Part shown: positions 21,444 through 31,794 of the stretch, one piece after another
How positions within the stretch are numbered: the first letter of the stretch is position 1
How the letters are laid out: each line of letters starts with the position of its first letter
NCBI RefSeq assembly: GCF_000315625.1
Contig: NW_005434580.1
Span: 76,568-111,899, forward strand
DNA length: 35,332 nt
DNA from: Guillardia theta CCMP2712
Lineage: Eukaryota; Cryptophyceae; Pyrenomonadales; Geminigeraceae
Direction of reading: 5' to 3'
Notes under the pieces: generated by a model
What the model was told of the DNA's origin: nothing
What the model saw: the letters and a program-made list of their open reading frames with translations, nothing else
Databases searched by the model: none
Position numbers and translations under genes: made by a program

Positions 21444-21914
21444 TCATATCTGGAAGTCCAACGACACATCCTGTAACGTTGGACATGACGCTCGTCGAGC
21501 TTTAGAAACCATCATACCCTTCAAGTTTGCCTGGATCAAGTTGCGAGCAGAGCCATTCCTCTGGAACGCCTGCATGTCGCCGTCCATTACGTGGCGTTTG
21601 ATCCCATTCTCTTCGATGTGATTCAGCCTGTACAGGATATGGAGAAGACGTCGGTCTCGCTCTGCCGCCCTCCAGACTTGCTCGAGGTCGATTCGTACCA
21701 GCTCCCCTGTGCTATTCCTCCTCTGTGGCTTCCGATTCTGATCCTCTTTCACGCCGAAGAAATCCTCCCACACCTCCTTGCTCATTCGTCTTTCTTGAAA
21801 CTTCTTGTCTATCACTACTTCCTCTTCACCTCCTCTCTCTGCCGTCACTTTGTGATGCATCCACCACTGCATGGTCTCATCTCCAACCCAAAATCTCGAC
21901 GTTTTGTTTGTCGT
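21444..21914 (-). CDS. Hypothetical protein, charged, possible C-terminal exon
   Basis: The ATG at 21872 opens 142 residues. The frame extends upstream to a splice acceptor (CATTCTTCCAG) at 21915, adding RFWVGDETM, so this may be the last exon of a longer gene whose upstream exons I could not place. The protein is hydrophilic and mixed (WEDFFGVKEDQNRK, IDLEQVWRAAERDRRLLHIL, a likely amphipathic helix) and contains an RRNST-type and an RRASC site that could be phosphorylated. No domain is recognised. It converges on the GH20 gene, with only 169 bp between the two stops. Confidence 0.45.
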   Translation of the reverse strand, partial: TTNKTSRFWVGDETMQWWMHHKVTAERGGEEEVVIDKKFQERRMSKEVWEDFFGVKEDQNRKPQRRNSTGELVRIDLEQVWRAAERDRRLLHILYRLNHIEENGIKRHVMDGDMQAFQRNGSARNLIQANLKGMMVSKARRASCPTLQDVSLDFQI

Positions 21915-23285
21915 CTGGAAGAATGTGCCAACACAACTTAAGGCCTAAGCTTGTCTCCGAACGGATATTCCTGGAACCAACGACGTCAGCACCAGAAGCA
22001 TTCAATTTCTTCTCATTCGAGCTTTCAAAACAAGAAATAACATATCTATTCCTCAAAGAGTCTAACTTGATGACTGACGATGAAGGGACATTTGCACTTG
22101 CACTTGCGTGATGGCATGAGATTCCAAATATTACGCTCTCAAACGCATTCAACTTTTACAATCAGATTCGCCTCACAGGTTCACCCCTTATCTTGCTCTT
22201 TTCAACAACGAGAACATCCTCAAGAATCACAATTCGACAACTTTGCCACTGCCCCTCGTAATCTTGCTTTGCCTCACATCCTCGCTCAATTACTCATTTC
22301 TCATCTCTTTGTTTCATCAACTCATCATCTTCTTCATTCTCATATCTAGAAGTGTCTACCCTCCAGCATGATCCTCCCTTCTCCCTTCTCCCTTCCATCT
22401 CAACTCCTCCATGTCAACACTTCATTACAGCCTCTGCATTGTTTCGTCGGAGTTCCGATGACCCCACCCATCCGATTAACCAGGTTCTCAGAATCGACAA
22501 CCCCACCCCTTGTTTTGTACCTCATATTTGGTATGGGATATGGGGTACCTTAACACCCTTCGTACTACCCCACCCTCCTATCTGTCTGGGGAAAACGTGA
22601 TAAGCGGCAACCCTCGTGATTTAATATATCTACCCACTGCTTTACATCAGGTCAAGGCAGGTACCCCTGATTTGCCCACCTACTACCCACCTTTTGAACA
22701 GTACCGTGGCAGGTTTCCAAACAACAACAATAATAATGTACATAGTGGGGGTAGGGGTGGTTCTGCGGATGGTCGCAATCCTAAAACTTGTTTTAATTCT
22801 GACCGTCTTTGCTGATTTGGAAACGATGGTGGAAGAATGGAAGTATGCTCTATTATTCAAATTTCATCGAAGAATTTTATAAACTCTTCAAAACATTTGC
22901 TCTAAAATGAATGTTTTTATTTGTCCTCCAAAAAAAAAAGCTAGTGCCTCCTTTGACTGTCAGGTGATCCACCCCACCCCCTTCTTCACAACATGTCACA
23001 GTCAGCCTTCACCCCACCCCTCCACACAACCACCCCTTTATACGTCTACCAAACTCTATCTGCAGTACCTGTCACGTCCTCACAAATCTATTATCAAACC
23101 TCCCATGTCAAAACAGCTTACACGTATGCCATACCACCCCCTCACCTCCCCCACCCCATCAATTGAGGAACCCTACCCACCCAGGTGTGTACAGTACAAT
23201 AAAAGCCTTAGTAGACTCAAAGCGGCATCCGACTCTTTGGGCCCGGGCGCCCGGTCTTCCGAGGGGTTTCAGGCTCATAACCGAC

Positions 23286-23811
23286 GGAGCACAAGTTTGT
23301 TAGACTTGTACTGTGCCAAAGTCAGAGTCACGCAGATATCACATCGACCTCAGTTGTAACAAGACAGGTTTTGCTCAAGACCAAGTTTAATGCACACAAA
23401 ACCAGAATTGAGGAGCACATGAGAGATAGACTGTATGCTAGGATGTGAAACCCCTACTAGTCGGAAAGCCCCCTCTTCGTCCCACGTACTACATTGCCGC
23501 CTTGAAACACGTAAGTCGTCTTGGTTTACAGGAGAGTTTTTGTTAACTCGGCGCTATCTGACTTGGAACTCTGCTGACATGAAGTTCAGGCTCTTGTTTG
23601 TGTGACTTTCTGACGTCCGATGCCGCACGTACGATACTATCGAGTCAGGAACTCGGGGGGAGGATGGAGCGTATGCCAGCCGTGCCAGTCAGATAGCGCC
23701 GAGTTAACAAAACAGGCTCTCCTGTAAACCAAGACGACTTTACAACTGAGGTCGATGTGATATCTGCGTGACTTTGGCACAGTACTAGCAAGTCTAACGA
23801 ACTTGTGCTCC
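23286..23811. repeat. Fold-back inverted repeat with asymmetric arm
   Basis: Two blocks on the left pair with two on the right. 23286-23359 (GGAGCACAAG to CAGTTGTAA) is complementary to 23740-23811, and 23515-23562 (GTCGTCTTGGTTTACAGGAG to CTATCTGAC) to 23688-23738, with few mismatches. The right blocks are adjacent. The left blocks are separated by about 155 bp that begin and end next to GTAA, so the left arm looks like the right arm plus an insertion with a 4-bp repeat. The loop is 23563-23687. No transposase frame is inside; it could be a non-autonomous element or an inverted local duplication. Confidence 0.85.
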
Positions 23812-23999
23812 CGGTCATCAAGTCAGTTGACTGACCATCTTTACTCAAAGTTAAGTTAAAGATCAGTACGAGGACAAAAAACTTGACTCAGTGAAATCGG
23901 ATGCACGGCCTGAACACAGAACGGCGTACACTTCAAGCGGCTTCTTTTTCACAACTTGGCTTCTCAGCCACTACTGACTCCCCGCCGCAGACCCGGAAA

Positions 24000-24180
24000 T
24001 CAGCGGTGACCGTGCCGACCATGTATCAGATACTGAGCGGGGTACGGTCCGGCCCGCCGGGCCCGGCGCGGTCCCGGTCCCGGCATGGCCGGGGGCCGGG
24101 CCGCCGCCGCGCGCTGGCAGCCTCCATCACCCGGCCGCCGGGCCCGGAGTGCCAGTCGGACCGTCAGCGGTGACGCTGCC
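24000..24180. other. GC-rich island
   Basis: Nearly pure CCGGGCC/GGCCGGG sequence, far more GC-rich than its surroundings, bracketed by related words TCAGCGGTGACCGTGCC (about 24001) and TCAGCGGTGACGCTGCC (about 24164). Just downstream, TTAACTTCAGCCAG resembles a word at about 8256. It may be the body of an old repeat or a contaminating high-GC fragment; no credible protein. Confidence 0.45.
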
Positions 24181-24810
24181 GGGAGTTACTAGACTGGACC
24201 ACTTCAGCTTAACTTCAGCCAGCCTAGGTCCAACGGCCGGGCGGCAGCAGCGACATGGCAGGTTGTGATGCTCCTGACAGTGCACGCGGCATCATGATGC
24301 TGAGGGGAGGAGCCTTGAGGGGGCTGCCAGGATCAGGCGGGAGTCAGATCAGTTGAAAGAGGAGAAGCGGCAGGGAACGTTCCGGGACTGAAAGAGCAGG
24401 GCGACGGAGGAGGGAGGAGGGAGGAAGAGGAGGGAGGAAGGAGAAAGGAAGGTAGGAGGGTTGAGATGGTAGCACGACGTGACTGAGAGGAGGATGCTGG
24501 CAAGGAGAAGCTGAGCTGAGCTGAGCTGGTGCACCCGGTAAAGGGGCGCAGGAAAGGATTAGAAGTCCTCGTTGAGAAGAGAAATGTCGGAGAGAAGATG
24601 AAAACAAGGTAGAGGGTTTGCAAGAGGGAAGCGAACAGGGTGGATGGCAATCGACGGACGACAAGACTTGTACGGTGAATACAGTGACTGACACTCGTTC
24701 TGCAGGAGAGCGCGGCAAGAAAGACCTTCGGAACATGGAAGAATCCATCGACATTGTTCCTGTCGTCTTGTATGACAACTTGCGGCATGAAACGCTGAGA
24801 GTGTTGACAG

Positions 24811-25859
24811 ATGTTGTTGGAGGAGGCGCAAAGAGGGGAGTACACAAGCGCGCAGGTAGGAAGAGCTACTTCCTTATGGTTGCATTTCTTTGCCTCATAC
24901 TGCTCGCAAGGACGAGAAAGTTCTGCAGAGAATTTTTGAGAGGATCGACTTCAAGCGAGACAACAAGATCGACAAGGAAGAGCTGGAGCACTGCTTGCGA
25001 ACTCTGGGGTACGACCCTGTGAAAGTCAACCAGTACGGGATTTCGGAGGTGGAGCAGATGATCTGGGAGGTAGAGCGAGGGAGAGCTGGCGGGGTAGACT
25101 TGAGACGTGATCATGCTGCAGGTGGATGAAGACAGCGATGGCTGTGTTAGTCTGGATGAGTTCCACACCATGTTTGTTCGCAACCGCAATGACAGGTCCG
25201 CCGACCTTGAGCTGCCGTCTATCACTGACGTGCATGGTGGGTTCAGGACGGGGAGGGAGCCCAAGAAGCTGTACAACGTCTGCCAGTTCATGACGTTGGA
25301 CAGGGATGGGGATGGATCTATTTCGACAGAAGAGTGTATGGAGATGATTATCCATCGCTTCGGAAGGTTGTTTGTGTTGTCTTTGAAGTTGATTTCTTTG
25401 TTTGACATGTCCTGCAACCTCGTCGTGTTCTGGGCTGAACAGGCAGAAGTTGGAGGAAGTATTTCATAATGGTATGCACGATCGAGAGATCACTCTCTCC
25501 GACTTTCTGTTGCAAGTGAGTTGGTCGCACAGCACGGTGAGATGTTGTTGACTCCTCGATGCAGGTCAACAGGAACTACTCGATGCCCGACAAGGGGAGA
25601 AAGAAATCAGCGAGGATGAAGGCAAACAGTCTAGGTAAGAGAGCCGCCACCTAACTCACTTGCTCTCCGTCACCTCTCACTTGCTCTCCGTTACCTCCTA
25701 CTTGCTCTCACTTGCTCTCCGTTACCTCTCCCTTGCTCTCCGTTACCTCCTACTTGCTCTCACTTGCTCTCCGTTACCTCGTACCTCCTCCTTTCTGCAT
25801 GATGTCACGTCTGTGACAACATTACTGCAGCAAGGATGCCTTCAATCAGCAAGAGATGA
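24811..25859 (+). CDS. EF-hand calcium-binding protein (calmodulin/centrin-like size)
   Basis: Six exons join in phase to 206 residues: 24811-24855, 24911-25069, 25122-25366, 25443-25515, 25565-25634 and 25831-25859. Introns are 55, 52, 76, 49 and 196 nt. Three EF-hand loops are visible: DFKRDNKIDKEE (28-39; Asp1, Asp5 and Glu12 present, Lys at 3, so weaker), DEDSDGCVSLDE (70-81, canonical) and DRDGDGSISTEE (128-139, canonical). A fourth, degenerate hand is suggested by HNGMHDREITLSDFL. The C-terminus is basic (KGRKKSARMKANS). Such proteins sense Ca2+ and bind target peptides. The ATG at 24811 has an in-frame stop just before it, but TTGACAG|ATG also looks like an acceptor, so an upstream exon is possible. 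The last short exon is the least certain; an alternative frame there would continue further. Confidence 0.8.
25657..25785. repeat. Imperfect tandem repeat in an EF-hand gene intron
   Basis: Repeated ACTTGCTCTC and CTCCGTTACCTC words, about six copies of a 19-35 bp unit, in the last intron of the EF-hand gene. Confidence 0.8.
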
Positions 25860-26268
25860 TGCGGGGTGAAGGAAATGTCAGGTAGGATGTGGGGTAGGTG
25901 GATTGGGGGGCGAATCATAACAGACCCAACTTGTGTAAGAGTGATAGAACTCTTTTACTTGCTGTCTTGCAAAATTCTGTATCCGAGATGTCTTCATGTC
26001 GCTCCGAACGAAGGAGTTCTAGCTCCAAAAGATGCAAACAACATGCCGGTGAAGGCGCGCATGAGATGAGCCTTGGTGAAGTCATCAGTCGAGCAACTTT
26101 CCTTCCCTCTCCTGAGATGTCACATCAAGTCAGGATGTCTCGCAGTCAGTGAAGACGTTGGAACGAACCTCAACAGGGGATGGAAGAGAAGATTCATGAA
26201 GCTTATCAACACCCAGGAAGCTAGCAACCACTGCATCGCCGCAAGAATCTGCAAGTTATTTTGTCAGT

Positions 26269-26364
<96 letters not shown>

Positions 26365-26416
26365 TCCATCATCATCATCATTCCCAAAATACAAACACTA
26401 TCTCAAAGTAAAACAG
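25860..26416. other. Convergent 3' region between EF-hand and coiled-coil genes
   Basis: Both flanking genes end here. It holds a long CAT microsatellite (26267-26365) and otherwise unique sequence. No further gene is supported. Confidence 0.5.
26267..26365. repeat. CAT trinucleotide microsatellite
   Basis: About 32 almost uninterrupted ATC/CAT units, about 50 bp downstream of the stop codon of the coiled-coil gene. The poly-His frame through it is an artefact. Confidence 0.95.
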
Positions 26417-27480
26417 TCAAATGTCTGCCTTCACTAGTTCATGCACACATCGATGCAATGGGAAATTGAGATTACTCTGGTTCAGTTGTTGCTCCGCGTG
26501 GTTTGCCCGCTCCTCTGCCGCTGCCAACTTCTCCCTAAGGGCATTGAGCTGCAAAATAGAACGAAAACGACAGGTCATACAAATCAGTCAGCAGGAAAGT
26601 AAATGATTACCTCCTCTTGCTCCAGTTCGTATTTCTCACGTTCCCTTCTCAACCGCTCCTCTTCACTCTGCAGCACAAGAACCACTCTCCTCACAAGCAA
26701 GACCAAGATAAAGAGAATCAGTTCGCACTTTGATCTGTCTGGCATGTTCTTCTTTCTCTTTCCTCAGCCTTTCCTCCTCAACCTTGACTTCACAGTCACT
26801 TCACTGCACAGGAAAGCCGCTGCGTCACCCGAAGCTCCTGCAGCTTCTTCTCGTGTTCTTCTTTCGCGCGCTGCGCTTCTTCCTGTGCTAATCTTGCCTG
26901 CAAATAGAGTCTGCTCACAATTTTGAAGCTCTCAACGCTCTCATGGGGGCTAGAAAGAGATATCTGACACATCAAACAACTCATTGGGCATCAACCATTA
27001 TCAGACATCATCAGAGTCAAGCTTTCTACTCTTGAGAACAAAGCCTGATAGATATCAACAGAACTCAATCAATCCAAATCTCTCAACATTCCAAATACAC
27101 GATCAGTAAGACGTGAAGACGCGTGTTCAGACATCTCGACTGGGAGGCAGCATATCATGTTGATTTGTCAGGAATCCTGGCACCATACCCTCAATCTCTC
27201 TGCTTCTTCTTGCTGCAATCTCTCACGATGTGCTGCCTGTCGACGTCTCAGTGACTCCTTCCAACCGTCGAGTTCCATCCTACCTCGTCATCGTGCACCG
27301 GCTCCTGCTCCGGAACCCCTGGCAGCTCCTCGCCAGAAGGAGTTGCGTCCTTTTCGCTTCATAAGGGAAACAAAGCCGGCAAACACTCCGAATCACCTGA
27401 GCATGCAAGGAGAGCGCAAAGAGGAGCAGGAGCGAGACCGACAAAGCGACCTTCCATGATGCTGGATGAAAATAACTCAT
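26417..27480 (-). CDS. Secretory coiled-coil protein made of small phase-0 exons
   Basis: Seven exons join to 169 residues: 27480-27397, 27349-27284, 27236-27189, 26897-26829, 26782-26729, 26667-26611 and 26548-26417. All six introns are phase 0 (47, 47, 291, 46, 61 and 62 nt). Exon 1 is a textbook signal peptide: basic start, then VALSVSLLLLFALSLHAQ, with cleavage likely near HA-Q. Exon 2 is acidic (GEELPGVPEQEPVHDDE). Exons 3-6 each encode one stretch of charged helix with the same flavour (RERLQQEEAERLR; AQEEAQRAKEEHEKKLQELR; EEERLRKEKEEHARQIK; EEERLRREREKYELEQEE), and exon 7 continues the coiled coil (LREKLAAAEERANHAEQQL). Each exon is a multiple of three, as if the gene grew by exon duplication. 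The signal peptide directs it to the ER, or in a complex-plastid alga possibly onward. Function is unknown. Confidence 0.75.
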
Positions 27481-28789
27481 TCTCTCGACAATTGGTTGCA
27501 CTCGATTGATCTTTCTCACAATCTTCTACAGTCATCTTCTCACCAGCATCTAGGCCTTCCCATTCTCTCCGGCCTCTTGCACATGTTGATTTCATTGTTT
27601 TGAATCTGATCTCTCTCCTTTTCTCTCTTGTCCATCTTTTTTAATTCCCACGTCTTTCGCCCCACAAACCATCTTTCCTCCTCCTTTTCCTCAGCTTATC
27701 CCTCCCCTCATCGTTTCGCAACTTCCTCTTTTTCTTTTGCACTGTCCTTTCGTCTCCTCTTTTTCCCTCCTCTCCCCTCTCCAGCTTTTTCTCCTCCCTT
27801 TCCATCCTTTCCTTCCACTTTTCTTTATCCGCTCAGTTCCTTTCCTCCTCTCCAACTCCACTCTCTCCCTCTCTGTTCTCCCTCCCTCCTCAACTCTTCT
27901 TCTCAAACTCTGCCAATCCTTCTCTTCCTCCCTCCCCCTCCCCTTTCCCTTCCCCCTCCTCTCCCTCTCCCTCTCCTTCCATGTCCCTCACCTGCCATGC
28001 CGTTCGTTCGATGGCGTGCCACCTCCTCCCACTCAACTAAAAAATTTCGAATGAAAATCTAGGATAAATTTTCAAACATTTAATCAATTATTTTCATGGG
28101 TAAATGAATTTGCTTTCAACAATTGCTCCGAGGCGGGTTGGGATCCCGCAAAAGTTTCACTATAGGTAATGGAGGGAGCGAGCATGATCAGAGGAGAGGA
28201 GGGAGGTAGGGAGCGAGCGAGGGGGGAAAGGGAGCGAGCGAGCGAGCGAGCAAGGGAGGGGGAAGCGAGAGAGCGAGGAAGCGAGGGAGCGATTGGGGGA
28301 GCAAGGGAGGGAGCAAGGGAGCAAGGGAGGGGGGAAGCGAGGGAGCGAAGGGGGGTGGGAGCGAGCGGGCGAGGGAAGGGAGTAAAAGGGAAGAAAAGGA
28401 GACGTAAAAATGGGGCAAGAAGAGCGGAGGAGTGTTGTGGTGTCCTGGCTCAGCGACAAAGGAAGGAACGTGTTTGAAGTCATGGCAAGGGGTGCTTGCA
28501 ACGTTTTTCTATGAGTGCGGAACAGAAATTGACTGCCAAGTGACGAGGAAACAGGAGAGGAGCACAACAATTAAGAGAAGATGAAGTAACGAGACAAGAT
28601 GTGTGGTGGGATAAGAAGGGGTTTGGAGTCGAGAGAGGCATAGCAGGAGGGCAAACAAGTTTCAATCGATTTGTTCTTAACAAAAGTTTTTATCTGCATA
28701 CGGTCACATGCCCAAGATATCGCCTGGGCTCGTAAATTATAGTTGCATACAAAATTCCCTTGTGATCTCCGCAGCGCTCTCTGCTTGGC
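27481..28789. other. Intergenic region with opposite purine and pyrimidine tracts
   Basis: About 27620-28020 is almost pure pyrimidine (CTCC/TTCCTC), followed by AT-rich DNA (28030-28130). About 28150-28430 is almost pure purine plus GAGC (GGGAGCGAGCGAG). Long frames on both strands follow from these tracts. No gene is supported. Confidence 0.55.
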
Positions 28790-31290
28790 TCATGCTAGTG
28801 CTGATTTTCCCGCGTTCATCTTGCCGGTGGGGTCGTCAGTGGAGGAGAAACTGGTCTCGAGCTGCTGCTGTGGGGACTGATCGACTGCAGATGGCAAGAT
28901 CAGAAGACGGGGAGAGGGAGAGGGTAGCGAGACTACCTTGAAGGTTGGAGGCCTCGACAGGGTTGGAGGCGTAGACTGGCGAGTAGCTCTCAGGCGCAAC
29001 GGGAGGAGGAGCGTCCACCTGCAGCATAGGAACTGCCTGAATTTCAGGAGTCTGCTGCTCCACCATCGGCATCGGCTGCGGCATGCTGGTAGGCTGCATA
29101 GCACTGACTTCTTGCATTGGAACTGCCTGCGGAACTGTGCCCTTCTGTACAAATCACAACATCAGTGAACCTGCAAGAACGTCCACACTCTCGGACATAA
29201 GCGTGAGGGTACCTGGGGTTGTTGCTCGTAGCTTGGAGCGACTCCGTGCTCTGAGATGTCAAGCCCAGCCTCCTCTACCTCAGCGCTCACTCGGATCCCG
29301 ATCGTCTTGTCGATGAACAGGAACAGCATCACCGACATCCCGATCGTCCATGCTGCGATCACCAAGCTTCCCACCACCTGCACTCCGAACTGCTCGCCGC
29401 TGCCGCAAGCCTCGTTGGCGTTGGGGTAGCCCGCATACTGCACGTTCTTGTCCGTGCAGAAGATGCCGGTCGCCCAGATGCCCCACATGCCGCAGAAGCC
29501 ATGCACGACCGAGGCGTCGCAAGGATCGTCGATGCGGAGAGCGAGCAAGAGGTAATGACCACCGTACAAAATAAGTGCAGCCACAAACCCGATGAGGAAG
29601 GCCATCCTGTAACAGAGGCGTCAGCGACCCGCCATACCCCAGCTCCTCCTCTCGCTCCTCCGCACCCTTCACGCCAAACGCTCTCTCTCTAGTCTTGTCG
29701 ATCCCTCTCGTTCCTCCTCCCTTACCATGGATCGACGACCGCACAGTTGGCAGTGATCCCTACCAGCCCCGCCAGCACTCCGTTGAGCCCCATCGAGATG
29801 TTGTAGTGTCCTTGGAGGGCCTTGGCCAGGAACGTCGCCGTGATCGCTGCTGACGCCGCCGAGATCGTCATGTTCACCGCCACCTTCCCGGCTACGTTGG
29901 CGGCTCCTCCCGAGATCATGAGCGTCGACCCGCAGTTGAAGCCGTACCACCCGAACCACAGGATGAACACTCCCAGCGCCTGCAGCGTGTTGTTCCCGTC
30001 GAAGAGCGTGTTGACCGACCCGTCGGGCCCGAAGCGTCCTCGACGAGCTCCCGCGATGATCGCCCCGACCAGCCCGCAGAAGCCTCCTACCATGTGCACG
30101 ACTCCTGACCCCGCAAAGTCGATCAAGCCGTTGGACCGCGTGTCCTTGTTGAAGATGGGCCGAGCTACCCCGTTGGAGTCAGGATACGCTCCCCACGCCG
30201 ACAGCCACCCGTACCCCCACACCCAGTGCACGATCACGGGGTACATGAAGGTGCTCAAGAACACCGAGTAGATGAAGTACGCCTCCAGCTTCGTCCGCTC
30301 GCACACAGCCCCAGCCACGATGGTGGCCGCGGCTCCCGCGAAGGCCCACTGGAAGAACCACTTCTCCCACCCGTCCGAGCTACCCATGCCGTCTCCTGCT
30401 CCGTTGTAGACGTCCTTCAAGCCGAAGTAGCACGCGCTCCCGCACTTGCCGATGAAGCCGCCCGAGTCCGACCCGAAGGCGAAGCCGTAGCCCAGCAGCC
30501 AGAAGGCGATGGCCGCGATGGAGGCGTCGATCATGTTCTTGAAGAGGATGTTGGTGACGTTCTTGGGGTGGACGATACCGGCTTCGAGCATGGCGAAGCC
30601 GGCCTGCATGAAGAAGACGAGGGCACCTGGGGAGGAGTGAGAAGGTGAAGGAATAGGCGAGGAGAGGGGGAGGGCGTACCACACAGAACTATCCATGCTG
30701 TATCCATGTCTCGGGAGTTGGCCTTGACAAGCGCCTCAAAGTCATTGAGGTTTTTCCGATTTTGACTGACCGCATCTGTTGCTTGTTGATACTGCCATTT
30801 CATCAAATTATTGTCATTGCACTTGAGTGTTTGCACTCAATCATCAATAATCTTCTGTCGTTTTGACTCTCAAACACTGCGGTATGTCAATTTGTGTCTC
30901 TACCTAGCTTTTCAGCACAAAACTTTGTTTGTTTTCTACACATCGATGCTCAGGTATCACTGAAAAGCGCGTACTTCAAGTAAAGTGTTCAACTCTCTTC
31001 CAGCTATCGACCCGGCCTGTTCTGTCCTCAAAGTACAGAGTTTTGAATGAGCTGTTTCTCCTTTGCTTGCACCTATCTTTTCTTCTCACCGTCACCCGTT
31101 CCACACCATCCCTACTCTTCTGCCACCCAGTCCTTTCCCTTCCTCCATCACATCAAATTCATCCTCCCGTCCTCTCGCTCTCAGTCCAGCGGGTCAGTGG
31201 GTGGTTCGGGTGATCTGGCCCTCCTCTCCTCACCTGTACTTGTAGACTCTGGAACTTCGCCCATAGCTCGTCGTACGTCGGCGCAGCCAT
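28790..31290 (-). CDS. AMT1: Ammonium transporter (AMT1 type), copy A
   Basis: Six exons join in phase to 588 residues: 31290-31234, 30791-30680, 30626-29726, 29606-29213, 29144-28937 and 28884-28790. AMT proteins are trimeric membrane channels that move ammonium into the cell. The N-terminus is soluble (APTYDELWAKFQSLQ), then MDTAWIVLCGALVFFMQAGF, the hallmark first helix of AMT1 proteins. Eleven hydrophobic segments follow. The twin pore histidines are at about 234 (IDFAGSGVVHMVGG, the family signature) and 392 (DASVVHGFCG). The cytoplasmic tail (from about residue 445) is Gln/Pro/Met-rich and unlike copy B. The CGSACYFGLKD extracellular loop has paired cysteines. It is head-to-head with copy B. 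Exon 3 and intron 3 are nearly identical between the two, whereas exons 1-2 and the tail differ. Specific nitrogen regulation is expected for the family but not visible here. Confidence 0.95.
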
Positions 31291-31794
31291 GTTCCTTGAA
31301 GTTGCCGCCTGAGAAGTAAGGATTGAATCGATTGAATCAATCATACTTCAGGTTCAAACCGATTTTCTTCCCTCTTCCAGTACCTGGAAACGAATTTTTT
31401 TACCAAACAGCTGAATCGATTTGATTCAAATCATTATCTTCTCACATCCCCTTGCCCGGTACGAATCATTGATTCTAGGAAATAGGTGGTGGGGGTACGT
31501 GCATAGGGGTCCTTGAAGATGATTTTCTGTATGATACTGGGGGTAGTTGATTGAGAAGTATGGGTAGTGGGTAGTTCATAACGGTTGGATCATGTCGAAA
31601 TTGACACTTTTTTTTAGGTCAATGTTGCCAATGTTGAATCTGAGAATTTCAAAGTTACTTTTGAATTTTCCATACAAGAAATATTTTTGGCACGGAGGCG
31701 TTTCAGTGCGGCGCCGCAGTACACAGCGAAATTATCCTTGAAAATTCAAGTTTGCTGGAATCATTTCAATCAACTTTTGAAATCTCGTGTCAAC
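31291..31794. promoter_or_regulatory. Shared upstream region of the divergent ammonium transporter genes
   Basis: 504 bp separate the two start codons, so promoters and 5' UTRs of both genes must fit in it or in the first introns. It contains a repeated GATTGAATC/GATTTGATTC word (about 31320-31420) and a G-rich island (GGTGGTGGGGGTAC to GGGTAGTGGGTAG, about 31480-31575) of the kind seen elsewhere in the window. A run of T (about 31608) is followed by AT-rich DNA before copy B. No TATA box or known nitrogen-response motif can be named with confidence. Confidence 0.55.

Larger units (their letters stand above)
21915..24810. other. Long intergenic region with repeats
   Basis: About 22440-23200 is a large C-rich island series (CCCACCCC, TACCCCACCC) in AT-richer DNA. 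About 23225-23850 contains the fold-back repeat described separately, and 24000-24180 a very GC-rich block. From 24340 to 24600 GGA-rich sequence leads to the EF-hand gene; an acceptor-like TCTGCAG at about 24706 and open frame beyond could mark a 5' exon of that gene. On the minus strand 21940-22150 stays open in one frame without an ATG. No firm gene. Confidence 0.5.

Noticed and set aside
26073-26411. Poly-His protein
   Set aside because: Produced by the CAT microsatellite downstream of the coiled-coil gene; no other coding features.
27628-28062. Ser/Pro/Phe-rich proteins in 27628-28570 on both strands
   Set aside because: They follow directly from pyrimidine and purine tracts and have no independent features.
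30226-30648. Overlapping antisense frames in both transporter genes (also 32434-32856)
   Set aside because: Shadow frames of the GC-rich transporter exon 3; they appear in both copies only because the exon is duplicated.
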